Shown here: piece after piece, positions 8,469 to 16,561 of the stretch
Position numbering within the stretch: position 1 is the stretch's first letter
How the letters are laid out: the number at the start of each line of letters is the position of its first letter
Assembly (NCBI GenBank): GCA_036501025.1
Contig: DASYBB010000238.1
Coordinates: 1-64,000 of the forward strand
From: DASUBV01 sp036501025
GTDB taxonomy: Bacteria; Actinomycetota; Actinomycetes; Streptosporangiales; Streptosporangiaceae
Reading direction: 5' to 3'
Length of the DNA: 64,000 bases
Made by a program: the position numbers and the translations under genes
Notes under the pieces: generated by a model
Seen by the model: only the letters and a program-made list of their open reading frames with translations
Databases searched by the model: none
What the model was told of the DNA's origin: nothing

Positions 8469-9479
8469 TCACGGGCCCGCGCGGGCCGCCACGCCCCGGG
8501 CGGCGAGCGCCCCGGTCACGTCGCCGTCCAGGAACTCGGCGGCCGCGGGAAGCTGCCGCAGGGCCGCGTCCAGGTGGCTGAGGGCGAGCCCCCGGCTGAA
8601 CAGGTACGCGTGCTCCGGGGGGCACAGGTCGCCCGCGGGCCGCATGCCCGCGGGCAGCCAGGCCACCTCGGCCGGGAAGGAGGCGGTCCGCACCGCCTCG
8701 TGCTGGACGGCCGCGTCGTCGACGAAATGCTGGTGATCGGCGTTGCGCAGGATGAACATCCGCTTGGGCGGCGGCATCCGGCCGAACAGCTCCCGCAGGC
8801 CGTCCAGCGGGATGGGCGTGTCATTCTCCGCGGCCAGGCACAGCACCGGCACCGCGCGGCCCCAGCCGAACGCCAGCGTGAGCGGCAGGACTCCCGGCCG
8901 CGGGTCCGGGATCCCGCCGGGCGCCAGCGCCACGACCGCCCGTACCCGCGGCTCACTCTCCGGCGCGGCCAGGGCCGTCCACCCGCCGAAGCTGAACCCG
9001 GCCAGCCCGACGCGCTCCGGGTCGAGCTCGAGGCCGCCGGGGACAGGCCCGCCACGGTCGCGCCCGGCCAGCAGGTGATCGAGGAGGAAGCGCACGTCCG
9101 GCACCCGGCTGGCGATCATGGCGGCCATCCGCGCGGACCGCTCGGCCGCGGTCTCGCCGTCCCGGCCGGCCAGTTCCGGCGCGACGACCTCGGAATGATC
9201 CATCGCGGCTACCACGTACCCGTGACTGGCCAGGTGGATGCCGACGAAGCTGGAGGCCTGGCGGTGCCCGCCGCTGTGGTGGGAGAAGATCACCAGCGGG
9301 TGCGGCCCGGGGCGGGCCGGCGCGCTGCGGGCGGGCATGGGGCCGGGCCACGGGCCGGACCGGGCCGGGTACCAGAGCTCGACCGGGAACAGCCGGCCGC
9401 GCCCGGTGTCGGCGGCCTGGGCGGTCGACACCCCGACCGCGAGCGGGCCGGGGGCGAACGGGTCATAGGGACGGCTCAC
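8469..9479 (-). CDS. Alpha/beta hydrolase, PAF-acetylhydrolase/dienelactone-hydrolase-like
   Basis: 336 residues. The nucleophile elbow is VGLAGFSFGGWTAL (Gly-Phe-Ser-Phe-Gly), the probable acid is in LCLAAENDTPIP and the histidine in RNADHQHFVDD, giving a full Ser-Asp-His triad. The N-terminus (PVELWYPA) and PLVIFSHHSGGHR fit the PAF acetylhydrolase-like esterases; HHSGG would supply the oxyanion hole. There is no signal peptide, so it is probably cytosolic. Monocistronic by context: it faces away from the gene at 9763 and the next gene downstream is 70 bp off. Substrate unknown. Confidence 0.85.
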   Translation of the reverse strand: MSRPYDPFAPGPLAVGVSTAQAADTGRGRLFPVELWYPARSGPWPGPMPARSAPARPGPHPLVIFSHHSGGHRQASSFVGIHLASHGYVVAAMDHSEVVAPELAGRDGETAAERSARMAAMIASRVPDVRFLLDHLLAGRDRGGPVPGGLELDPERVGLAGFSFGGWTALAAPESEPRVRAVVALAPGGIPDPRPGVLPLTLAFGWGRAVPVLCLAAENDTPIPLDGLRELFGRMPPPKRMFILRNADHQHFVDDAAVQHEAVRTASFPAEVAWLPAGMRPAGDLCPPEHAYLFSRGLALSHLDAALRQLPAAAEFLDGDVTGALAARGVAARAGP

Positions 9480-9762
9480 CCGCCCAGGACAGCCTGCTGG
9501 CGGCCACCGCGCAACCTGATCTGCTGACCGCAGAACCGCGGTGCGGCACGGCTAGCGTTCTGGAGAAAACGACTGCTGCCAGCGGAGGGCGGCGGTGGTA
9601 CCTTGATGGCAGTGGCAGCGCACGCCTGCCCGCTTCCGAGCTATCCGCCGGCCCGCGCCGAGGTGGCGACGAGGACAAGGGTCCACGACTCGCGTGCCGG
9701 TTCCCGTCGGGTGATGCACCTAGGCGAGCAGACGCGGGCGGACTCGCCGGGAAGAAATCATC

Positions 9763-10485
9763 ATGACGAAGGACAAGGCCCGCAAGACTGTCATCCGCCA
9801 GCGCATGGCGGAGACCGGCGAGCCCTACAGCGTGGCCCGGCAGGCGACGGCCGCCAGGGACGGGGAGCTCTCCGAAGCCGCGTTCGCCGGGGCGGAACCC
9901 GGCGAGCTGAGCGCGGCTGACCCGCGCGCCGACCGCCTGAGCCCGGAGGAGCAGTACGCCCGGGAGGCGGCGGCGGCCGGGCACGAGCCGGAGCAGCTCG
10001 AGGCGGAAATGGCCGCGTTCCGGGCCCAGGAGCGCGCCCAGCAGGCCCAGGATGCGGCCCGGCGGGCGCGCGAGCAGGCCAGCGACGCCGAGGCGGCCGT
10101 CGATGCCGCGGACGACCGCGCCGACCTGGCCCGCGAAGCGGCCGACGAGGCGGGCGACTCCGCTGACGCCTCGGAGCTCCGCCGGGTGTGGGAGCGCGCC
10201 GAGCAGGACGCCGAGCGGGCCCGCGAGCGCGCCGAGGCGGCGCTGGCCGCCGCCGACGCCGCCGAGGATCAGGCCGACCTGGCTCAGGAGGCCGCCGACC
10301 GGGCCGTGGAGATGGCCGGGGAATGGCCGGACGACGCGGAGTTCCCGGAGGGGCCGGACTTCGCCGGCGGCCCGGGGGCGCCCTGGTCCCGGTCGGCTCG
10401 CTCGCCGGCGCCGCCCTGGCCGCCTGCGGCGCCCCGGCCGCCGGCCCCGCCCCGGCCGCCAGCGCCGCCCCGGCCGTTCCGCTGA
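9763..10485 (+). CDS. Ala-rich coiled-coil protein with Pro-rich tail, unknown function
   Basis: 240 residues. The N-terminus KARKTVIRQRMAETGEPYSV belongs to a short basic motif (Arg-x-x-Met-x-x-x-Gly-Glu-Pro-Tyr-Ser-x-Ala-Arg) seen at the ends of several actinobacterial proteins; its role is unknown to me. Residues about 65-195 are a long, highly charged Ala/Glu/Arg/Asp heptad-like helix, surely a coiled coil. The last 35 residues are Pro-rich (APPRPPAPPRPFR). The ATG at 9763 has GGGAAGAAATC before it. A structural or nucleic-acid-associated role is conceivable but not shown. Confidence 0.7.
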   Translation: MTKDKARKTVIRQRMAETGEPYSVARQATAARDGELSEAAFAGAEPGELSAADPRADRLSPEEQYAREAAAAGHEPEQLEAEMAAFRAQERAQQAQDAARRAREQASDAEAAVDAADDRADLAREAADEAGDSADASELRRVWERAEQDAERARERAEAALAAADAAEDQADLAQEAADRAVEMAGEWPDDAEFPEGPDFAGGPGAPWSRSARSPAPPWPPAAPRPPAPPRPPAPPRPFR

Positions 10486-10515
10486 CCGCGGCGGCCGGAA
10501 CGCCCCGGCGGCGGC

Positions 10516-11382
10516 CTAACGGATGACGAAGATCCCGGCGGGCGGGGCCGGTGACGGCTCCGCCCGCTCATCCGTGATCGGCTGGGCGCCGGCCGCGAAC
10601 TGGGCCAGCTCGGTGCCGTGCAGGACCCGCCCCCGGAACGGGTCGCCGGCCGTCCGCCGGGTCAGCCCGGCGACCGGCAGGTCCTGCTGCGCGGCGGCCA
10701 GCACCAGGTTGCCGAACCGGCGGCCGCGCAGCACGCCGGGGTCGGCGATCAGGCAGGCGCTGGCGAACACGGAGCGGGCCGTCGCCACCCGGGCGCGCGC
10801 ATGCGCCAGCGGCGGGCCGTCGCCGATGTTGACCGCGTAGCAGCCGGCCGGGCGGAGCACCCGCGCGACGGCCGCGTCGAACTCGGCCGAGGTGAGGTGG
10901 GCCGGAGTGCGCGCCCCGGCGAACAGGTCGGCGATGACCAGGTCCGCGGACCCGGCCGGCGCCTCCGCCAGGACGGCGCGCGCGTCGGCGACCCGGACGC
11001 GGACCCGGCCCGCCCGGCCCCCGCCCGCCCGGCGCGATCGCTGGTCCAGCGGCAGCCGCTCCCGGACCAGCCCGGCTACGTCGGCATCGGCCTCGACCGC
11101 CAGCTGGCTGGAGCCGGGCCGGGTCGCCGCCACGTACCGGGCCAGGGTCAGGCCCCCGCCGCCGAGGTGCAGCACGTCCAGCGGCGCTCCGGGCGGCGCG
11201 GCCAGGTCGGCGAGGTGCCCGAGCCACCGCATGTACTCGAACTCCAGGTAGTGCGGGTCGCCGAGGTCCACGTGGGACTGGGGGGTGCCGTCGACGAGCA
11301 GCGTCCAGGCCCCCGGCCGGCCCGGCACGCCGGCCAGCTCGACCCGGCCCGGGCCGGCCCGGTCGTCCCGCTGGCGCGCCAT
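10516..11382 (-). CDS. Spermidine-synthase-like SAM-dependent methyltransferase
   Basis: 288 residues with a Rossmann methyltransferase fold of the spermidine synthase family. LDVLHLGGGGLTLARYVA is the glycine-rich motif I, QLAVEADADV carries the acidic ribose-binding position, and ADLVIADLFAG covers motif IV. The N-terminal HVDLGDPHYLEFEYMRWLG resembles the aminopropyltransferase tetramer arm. In actinobacteria many such orphan proteins are annotated as fused-type spermidine synthases without proof of polyamine activity, so the substrate is uncertain. It is divergent from the membrane protein at 11482 across 99 bp. Confidence 0.8.
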   Translation of the reverse strand: MARQRDDRAGPGRVELAGVPGRPGAWTLLVDGTPQSHVDLGDPHYLEFEYMRWLGHLADLAAPPGAPLDVLHLGGGGLTLARYVAATRPGSSQLAVEADADVAGLVRERLPLDQRSRRAGGGRAGRVRVRVADARAVLAEAPAGSADLVIADLFAGARTPAHLTSAEFDAAVARVLRPAGCYAVNIGDGPPLAHARARVATARSVFASACLIADPGVLRGRRFGNLVLAAAQQDLPVAGLTRRTAGDPFRGRVLHGTELAQFAAGAQPITDERAEPSPAPPAGIFVIR

Positions 11383-11481
11383 GGTGACCAGTATCGCGTT
11401 AGCTTGGCAGCAATCGGTCCCGGAGGTTTGCTCGGCCCGACCGGGTTACGCCCGCTATCCTCCGCGACGGGTACCCAACTG

Positions 11482-13620
11482 ATGACGGAGGGCGCCTTGA
11501 AGCCTGGTCAGGCTGCGGGGACTGGTGCGCCGGCACGGGCGGCGGCCAGCTCCGGCGACCCCGCGCGGCCCGATGCCGCCGGCCTGCTGCTCAGCCGCCT
11601 GACCGTCCTGCCCGCGCTGATCGCGGTGGCGTGGCTGGCCGGCGGGCTGCCGCTGCTGCTGCTGGGCTGGTTCACCCCGGTGCTCATGCTCGCGGTGTGC
11701 GGGCCGCTGGCGGCCGCGGCGGCCTACGCGGGCTGGCGCTGGGTGCCCGGCCTGCGCGGCGGGGGGCCGGGCCCGGCGGCCACGCCGTGGTGGACGGTCG
11801 TCGCCCTGATCGCGGTGGCCGTCGCCTTCGGCGTCGACCAGCTCGCCTTCCACTCCCAGCAGATCATCGTGGAACGGGACCCGGCCTCCTACATCCAGTT
11901 CGGGAACTGGATCGCCGGGCATCACTCGCTGCCCATCCCGATGAGAGGGAACGCGTTCGGGCCGGCCCGGCAGCTGCTCCGGTTCGACAGTTCCGCCTTC
12001 TACCAGGCCCAGGGCGCCGTCGTGCCGCAGTTCATGGCCGGGCTGCCGATGATCCTGGCGGCCGGCTTCTGGGCCGGCGGGGTGTCCGGGGCGGTGCTGG
12101 TCACGCCGCTGCTCGGCGCACTCGGCGTGCTGACCTTCGGCGGGCTCGTCGCCCGGCTGGCCGGCCCGCGCTGGGCGCCGCTGGCCGCCCTGGCCCTGGC
12201 GCTGTCGCTGCCCGAGCAGTTCACCAGCCGGTCCGCCTACAGTGAGCCCGCGGCGCAGATCCTGTTCCTCGGCGGCCTGTGCCTGATCATCGACGCGCTG
12301 GTGCTGGCCGGCCGGGCGGGCGAGCCCGGCGCCGGGGGGCGCGCCGGGCGCGTGGTCACGGCGCTCGGCGGGCTGGCACTCGGGCTGACCGTGCTGGTCC
12401 GCATCGACGGCGTCAGCGACATCCTGCCCGTGATCCCCTACGTCGGGCTGCTGCTGGCGGGCCGCCGCCCCCAGGCCCTGCCGCTGCTGGCCGGGACGGC
12501 GGCCGGCGCCGCCTACGGCCTGGTCAATGCCGTCGTGCTGTCGCGGCCGTACGTGGACAGCATCTCCGGATCGCTGCTCCCGCTCGCGGCCGCGGCCGCG
12601 GTGGCGCTGGCCGCCACCGCGGCCGGCGTCGTGGTCCTGCGCCGCCGTCGCCTGCCTGGCCTGCGGGGGACCTGGCTGCCCGGCGCCGCCGCCGCGCTGG
12701 TCGTGGTCATCATGATCGGCTTCGCCGTCCGGCCCTACGTGCAGACCGTGCACGGCCAGGCGACGCCGCTGGCGACGCGGGTCATGGCCGGCTACCAGCG
12801 AGCCGACCACCTGCCGGTCGACCCGACCCGGCTGTACTACGAGATCAGCCTGCACTGGGTGTTCTGGTACATCGGCCTGCCCGCCGTGGTGCTGGGCACC
12901 CTCGGGGCGGCTCTGCTGGCCCGCCGCTGCCTGCGCGGCGAGGCTCCCGCGTGGATCCTGCCGCTGCTGGCCTTCGGCTGGATCATCGTCGTCACCCTGG
13001 CCCGGCCCGGCATCACCCCCGATCAGCCCTGGGCCAGCCGCCGGCTCGTGGCCGCGGTGCTGCCGGGCTTTCTCCTGCTGGCCGCCTGGGCCGTGGCCTG
13101 GCTGCTGGACTGGCTCCGCCGCACCGGCCCGGAGCCGCTGATCCGCCGCAGCGCCGCGGTCCTGGCCGCCGCCGCCCTGCTGGCGCCCGCCGCGGTCACC
13201 AGCTTCGGGCTGAGCTTCTCGGGCGCCAACGGCCTGGCGACGAAGACGACCTACAGCGGCGAGATCGCCGCCGTCGATCGGCTGTGCGCCTCGATCCCCG
13301 CCGACGCGTCGGTCGTCGTCGTCAACTTCGCCACGGCCAGCCGGTTCGTCCAGCTCATCCGCGGCATGTGCGGCGTCCCCGCGGCCCGGCTGTACCTCCC
13401 GGCGCCGGCCTCGGTCCAGGCCACCGTGGCCGGCATCCGGCACGCCGGGCGCCGCCCGGTGCTGCTCGCCGCCAAGCAGGCCCAGCTGACCCGGTTCGGC
13501 GGCCCGGCGCGGCAGGTCATGGCCCTGCACAGCACCGCCGACGCGCACACGCTGACCGGGCCGCCGACGGGCACCTCGCCCCTGACCCTGACCGTGTGGA
13601 TGTGGGAGCCGGCGTCCTGA
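11482..13620 (+). CDS. Polytopic membrane glycosyltransferase-like protein (GT-C/ArnT type)
   Basis: 712 residues with about 12 hydrophobic segments. After the second or third membrane helix there is IIVERDPASYIQFGNWIAGH; an acidic ERD in the first external loop is the catalytic-type signature of GT-C glycosyltransferases that use polyprenyl-phosphate sugars. A soluble C-terminal portion of about 120 residues follows the last helix. The frame is open much further upstream, but that would overlap the whole divergent gene; the ATG at 11482 is chosen because the hydrophobic protein begins shortly after it. Probably acts at the cytoplasmic membrane in cell-wall glycan or lipid glycosylation; donor and acceptor unknown. 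Confidence 0.75.
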   Translation: MTEGALKPGQAAGTGAPARAAASSGDPARPDAAGLLLSRLTVLPALIAVAWLAGGLPLLLLGWFTPVLMLAVCGPLAAAAAYAGWRWVPGLRGGGPGPAATPWWTVVALIAVAVAFGVDQLAFHSQQIIVERDPASYIQFGNWIAGHHSLPIPMRGNAFGPARQLLRFDSSAFYQAQGAVVPQFMAGLPMILAAGFWAGGVSGAVLVTPLLGALGVLTFGGLVARLAGPRWAPLAALALALSLPEQFTSRSAYSEPAAQILFLGGLCLIIDALVLAGRAGEPGAGGRAGRVVTALGGLALGLTVLVRIDGVSDILPVIPYVGLLLAGRRPQALPLLAGTAAGAAYGLVNAVVLSRPYVDSISGSLLPLAAAAAVALAATAAGVVVLRRRRLPGLRGTWLPGAAAALVVVIMIGFAVRPYVQTVHGQATPLATRVMAGYQRADHLPVDPTRLYYEISLHWVFWYIGLPAVVLGTLGAALLARRCLRGEAPAWILPLLAFGWIIVVTLARPGITPDQPWASRRLVAAVLPGFLLLAAWAVAWLLDWLRRTGPEPLIRRSAAVLAAAALLAPAAVTSFGLSFSGANGLATKTTYSGEIAAVDRLCASIPADASVVVVNFATASRFVQLIRGMCGVPAARLYLPAPASVQATVAGIRHAGRRPVLLAAKQAQLTRFGGPARQVMALHSTADAHTLTGPPTGTSPLTLTVWMWEPAS

Positions 13621-13746
13621 CCTGCGCGGATGGCCGTATATCCGGCGCGCCAGGAACGTTCAGCGCCCGCTCAGGCGATGCCCAGGTCAGCGCCCTATGC
13701 TCACCACCAGCACAGGATTACCGAGTGGCACTGGAGGGCTTGGATC

Positions 13747-15150
13747 GTGGCCGACAATGTGGTCATCTCGCACCGGGGCGCGGCCTATGAGATCGGCCGC
13801 GGCCGCGGCTTCTACGGGATCTGGCCGGCGGGCGCACCGCGCTCGCAGCCCGCTGAGTGGTGGCCGGCCACGCCCGCGGGCTGGTCCGGCGCGTGGTCCC
13901 GGTTCACCCGGCTGGAGGCACCGGCCGCGATCGTGCCGGTCACCGCGGCCCCGATCCTCAAGGTCAGCGCGAGCACCCGCGCCATCATCGCGGCCGTGCT
14001 GCTGGCGGTGGGCGTCGTGTTCGGGGCCGGCTCGCTGTTCCCCGGCTACATCGGCCATCCCAGCCTGGCCAGCTCGGCCGGCGAGCTGGTCCCGCACCTG
14101 ATCTACCTGGCGACCTGGCTGGCCAGCACCGCGCTCATCCTGCGCGGCGGGACCCGGCTGCGGATCGGGGCGCTGCTGGCCGCGGGCACGAGCGTCGTGA
14201 CCCTCGGGCTGTTCTTCGCCGACCTGGCCACGGCCACCGCCGGCTCGAACCTGGTCGGGGCCGGCCTCGTGCTCGGCCTCATCGGCTGGCTCAGCTGCGC
14301 GGCCGGCGCCGCCACGGCCGTCTGGATCCGCCCGGACGCGGCGGGCGCCGTGCGCTCCTACCAGCTGCAGCCGGTCCGCTGGCTCCCGGCCGTCGCGGCC
14401 GCCGCGATCGGCGTGGCCGCGACCTTCGGGCCCGCCTGGGACAGCTTCACCATCCACGCGGCCAGCGGCCAGTCGCAGACCCTGACCGAGGGGAACGCCT
14501 TCGCCATGCCGGGCGCGGTGATCGCCGGGGACGTCATGGTCATGATCGGCCTCGTCGCCGTGGTCGTCGTCGCCGGGCTGCTGCGTCCGGTCCGCCAGGG
14601 CGGCATCCTGCTCCTCGGCGCGATCATCCCGATGGTGGCCCAGGCCATCTCGGCCGTCATTCAGCTCCTGGAGCCGGCCACGCCCGCCCAGTTCGGCATC
14701 ACCCCGGCCCAGGCGGCGCTGGCGGGCATCACGGTCAGCTCGGGGGCGACCGCCGCGTTCTGGATCTACTGCATCTTCGCCGCCGCCGCCCTGCTCATGG
14801 GTGTGCGCATGATCCTGCCGAGCCGGCCGGCGGTCGCGGCCCAGGTCCCGCCGCCGTCGTTCCCGGCCGCGGGGCCGGCGCCCGCGTTCGGCCTGCCCGG
14901 CGGCCCCGGTGGTCCCGGCGAGCCGGCCGGTGCCGGCCCGGCCGCAGGGACCGGGTGGCCGGCCAGCGGCACGACCGTCGCTGCGGCGCCCGCCGCCGGG
15001 TCGGCTGAGGCCGGGGCGCCTGGGGCCGGGATCCCTGGCGCCGGGGCGGCCGCCGCCGGATCGGCGTCGGGCGCGGGCCCGGAGGCGGCCAGTCCGCAGC
15101 CGGGTACGGCCGGGCCGGGCGGCGCGCCGGCGGCCGATACCGTCGACTGA
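13747..15150 (+). CDS. Multi-pass membrane protein with Ala/Gly/Pro-rich tail, unknown function
   Basis: 467 residues. It opens with VVISHRGAAYEIGRGRGFYGIW, a short conserved N-terminal domain that precedes a membrane region in many actinobacterial proteins of unknown role. Eight or so hydrophobic helices span about residues 75-365. The last 100 residues are low-complexity Ala/Gly/Pro. The GTG at 13747 is favoured by GGAGGG eight bases upstream; an earlier in-frame ATG at 13630 adds a region lacking family character and overlaps the promoter area. It follows the GT-C gene by 126 bp in the same direction and may be co-expressed with it. Confidence 0.75.
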   Translation: MADNVVISHRGAAYEIGRGRGFYGIWPAGAPRSQPAEWWPATPAGWSGAWSRFTRLEAPAAIVPVTAAPILKVSASTRAIIAAVLLAVGVVFGAGSLFPGYIGHPSLASSAGELVPHLIYLATWLASTALILRGGTRLRIGALLAAGTSVVTLGLFFADLATATAGSNLVGAGLVLGLIGWLSCAAGAATAVWIRPDAAGAVRSYQLQPVRWLPAVAAAAIGVAATFGPAWDSFTIHAASGQSQTLTEGNAFAMPGAVIAGDVMVMIGLVAVVVVAGLLRPVRQGGILLLGAIIPMVAQAISAVIQLLEPATPAQFGITPAQAALAGITVSSGATAAFWIYCIFAAAALLMGVRMILPSRPAVAAQVPPPSFPAAGPAPAFGLPGGPGGPGEPAGAGPAAGTGWPASGTTVAAAPAAGSAEAGAPGAGIPGAGAAAAGSASGAGPEAASPQPGTAGPGGAPAADTVD

Positions 15151-15278
15151 GCGCCCCGGTTCCCCGGACGGCGCGGCCGTACCGGAGGGCCAACGGCTGG
15201 CCGGGGCGGTCGGTCATAGGCTCAAGGGAGACCAGCGCCGGGGACGGCTGGGGGCCGATCAGCACCGGGGGGATGCGC

Positions 15279-15452
15279 ATGGCCATCAGGATCACCGTTG
15301 AGGTGGACGAGGAGCGGCTGCGGGAGGCCGGGCTCGGTGCATCCGTCGACGAGGTCATGGCGGAGGTCGACGGACTGCGCGAGGGGCGGCTCAGCCTGCA
15401 GACCCGCGACCACTGGCTGCCCGTCCGCGACCTGCGCGTGCGGCCCCGGTAG
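15279..15452 (+). CDS. Small conserved-looking hypothetical protein (57 aa)
   Basis: A short frame encoding MAIRITVEVDEERL..., amphipathic and rich in Glu/Arg, ending in RDLRVRPR before a TAG. GGGGGG stands six bases before the ATG at 15279; another ATG at 15273 lies directly after it and is a worse fit. The N-terminal beta-strand-like IRITVEVD followed by a predicted helix recalls small antitoxin or DNA-binding proteins, but no partner toxin is adjacent. Codon third positions are strongly GC, like real genes around it. Function unknown. Confidence 0.55.
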   Translation: MAIRITVEVDEERLREAGLGASVDEVMAEVDGLREGRLSLQTRDHWLPVRDLRVRPR

Positions 15453-15482
15453 CCCGCTGCCCGCCGCCAGCGCCCGCCGGAC

Positions 15483-16535
15483 CTAGCCGGGCTCGCTCGG
15501 CGCCCAGCTCAGGGTGAACTTGTCCAGCGTGTAACCGAACGCGTTCACGGCGGGCTGCACGAAGCTGCCCCGGATCGTCCGCGCGGCCTGCGCCTCCGCC
15601 GTGCTGATCAGCGGGCGGGTGATGGCCGCGGTGTGGTCGGCCCGGTAGAAGGCAATGCGCTGCGCCTGGCTGTAGAGCACGGACGGCGGGAACTGCGGCC
15701 GCAGCACCATCCCGCAGGCAATCCCCGGATAGGTCCAGCTGTGCTGCACGGATACCGGGCGCGACGGCAGGTTGTCGATTGTCACGTCATGCACGGACTG
15801 CGGTAGCTGCGGGCGGGGCAGCACCATCGTCACCGCGACCAGGCCCGCCCGGCCGGCCTGGGGGTGGCGGAGAACCTGCAGCCGGTAGTGCCCGGTGCCC
15901 GGTGCCCACCAGGCCGGCCCCGGGTTGAGGTTGACGGTCGCCGACGCATGGCCCACCGCGTAGAAGGTGCTGGCATACCAGCACGGCAGCGGGCCGATGT
16001 TCTTGGACACCTTGTGCGTGAACAGGAAGTTGAAGTTGGCCTGGCCGAGAGCCGGCTTGGAGATGCCCTCGATCTTCTGCAGCACCCACGGGCCGATGTC
16101 GGTGTTCGTGGTCGTCGCGGTGCCCGCGCCGGCCGTCTGCCACGGCCAGCCGAAGCTGACCCTCGGCAGGTGGACGCTGATGCCGACCATGTGCAGGATC
16201 ATCGACACGGCCGCGACGGCTACCGCCGCGATGGCGCGGCGGAACACCCAGGCCGCCAGCGCTCCCACGAAGGTGATCTTGAGCCAGCGCGGAATCCGGC
16301 GCCGCCGGCCGGGCCCACTCCGCCCGCCACCAGGGCCGGCCCCGCCGGCCGCGTCGTCATCGGCGCCCGGACGCGCCACCGCGCCACCGGCGCCGCCGGC
16401 CGCATCCTGGCCGTCCGGCTGGCCGTCCGCCGGCCGTCGGCCGGCCGGGCGGAGCACAGCCGGGTGCCGCGGCCCGGACCCGCCGTAGGTGACCGAGCCC
16501 AGGAGCAGGAGCAGCAACTTGATCATGTGATTCAT
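15483..16535 (-). CDS. Membrane-anchored secreted protein of the envelope module, unknown function
   Basis: 350 residues. The ATG start leads into a short hydrophobic stretch (IKLLLLLLGSVTYGG), then a disordered Gly/Ala/Pro/Asp-rich segment, a basic patch (GRRRRIPRWLK) and a membrane helix (about residues 87-112, FVGALAAWVFRRAIAAVAVA). The remaining 225 residues lie outside and contain two Cys (LPCWYAS, GIACGM) that may pair. No catalytic motif is visible. It is the last gene of a three-gene minus-strand set, 26 bp behind the peptidoglycan hydrolase, so a role at the cell wall with that enzyme is likely. I do not recognise the family. Confidence 0.65.
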   Translation of the reverse strand: MNHMIKLLLLLLGSVTYGGSGPRHPAVLRPAGRRPADGQPDGQDAAGGAGGAVARPGADDDAAGGAGPGGGRSGPGRRRRIPRWLKITFVGALAAWVFRRAIAAVAVAAVSMILHMVGISVHLPRVSFGWPWQTAGAGTATTTNTDIGPWVLQKIEGISKPALGQANFNFLFTHKVSKNIGPLPCWYASTFYAVGHASATVNLNPGPAWWAPGTGHYRLQVLRHPQAGRAGLVAVTMVLPRPQLPQSVHDVTIDNLPSRPVSVQHSWTYPGIACGMVLRPQFPPSVLYSQAQRIAFYRADHTAAITRPLISTAEAQAARTIRGSFVQPAVNAFGYTLDKFTLSWAPSEPG

Positions 16536-16561
16536 CTACTTTCGGTGCCGGGCGGGCCGGG

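Noticed and set aside
11455..13548. A 697-codon open frame antisense to the GT-C membrane protein
   Set aside because: It is the mirror of a real membrane gene; the translation is Gln/Gly/Arg/His-rich low complexity, typical of antisense frames in GC-rich DNA.
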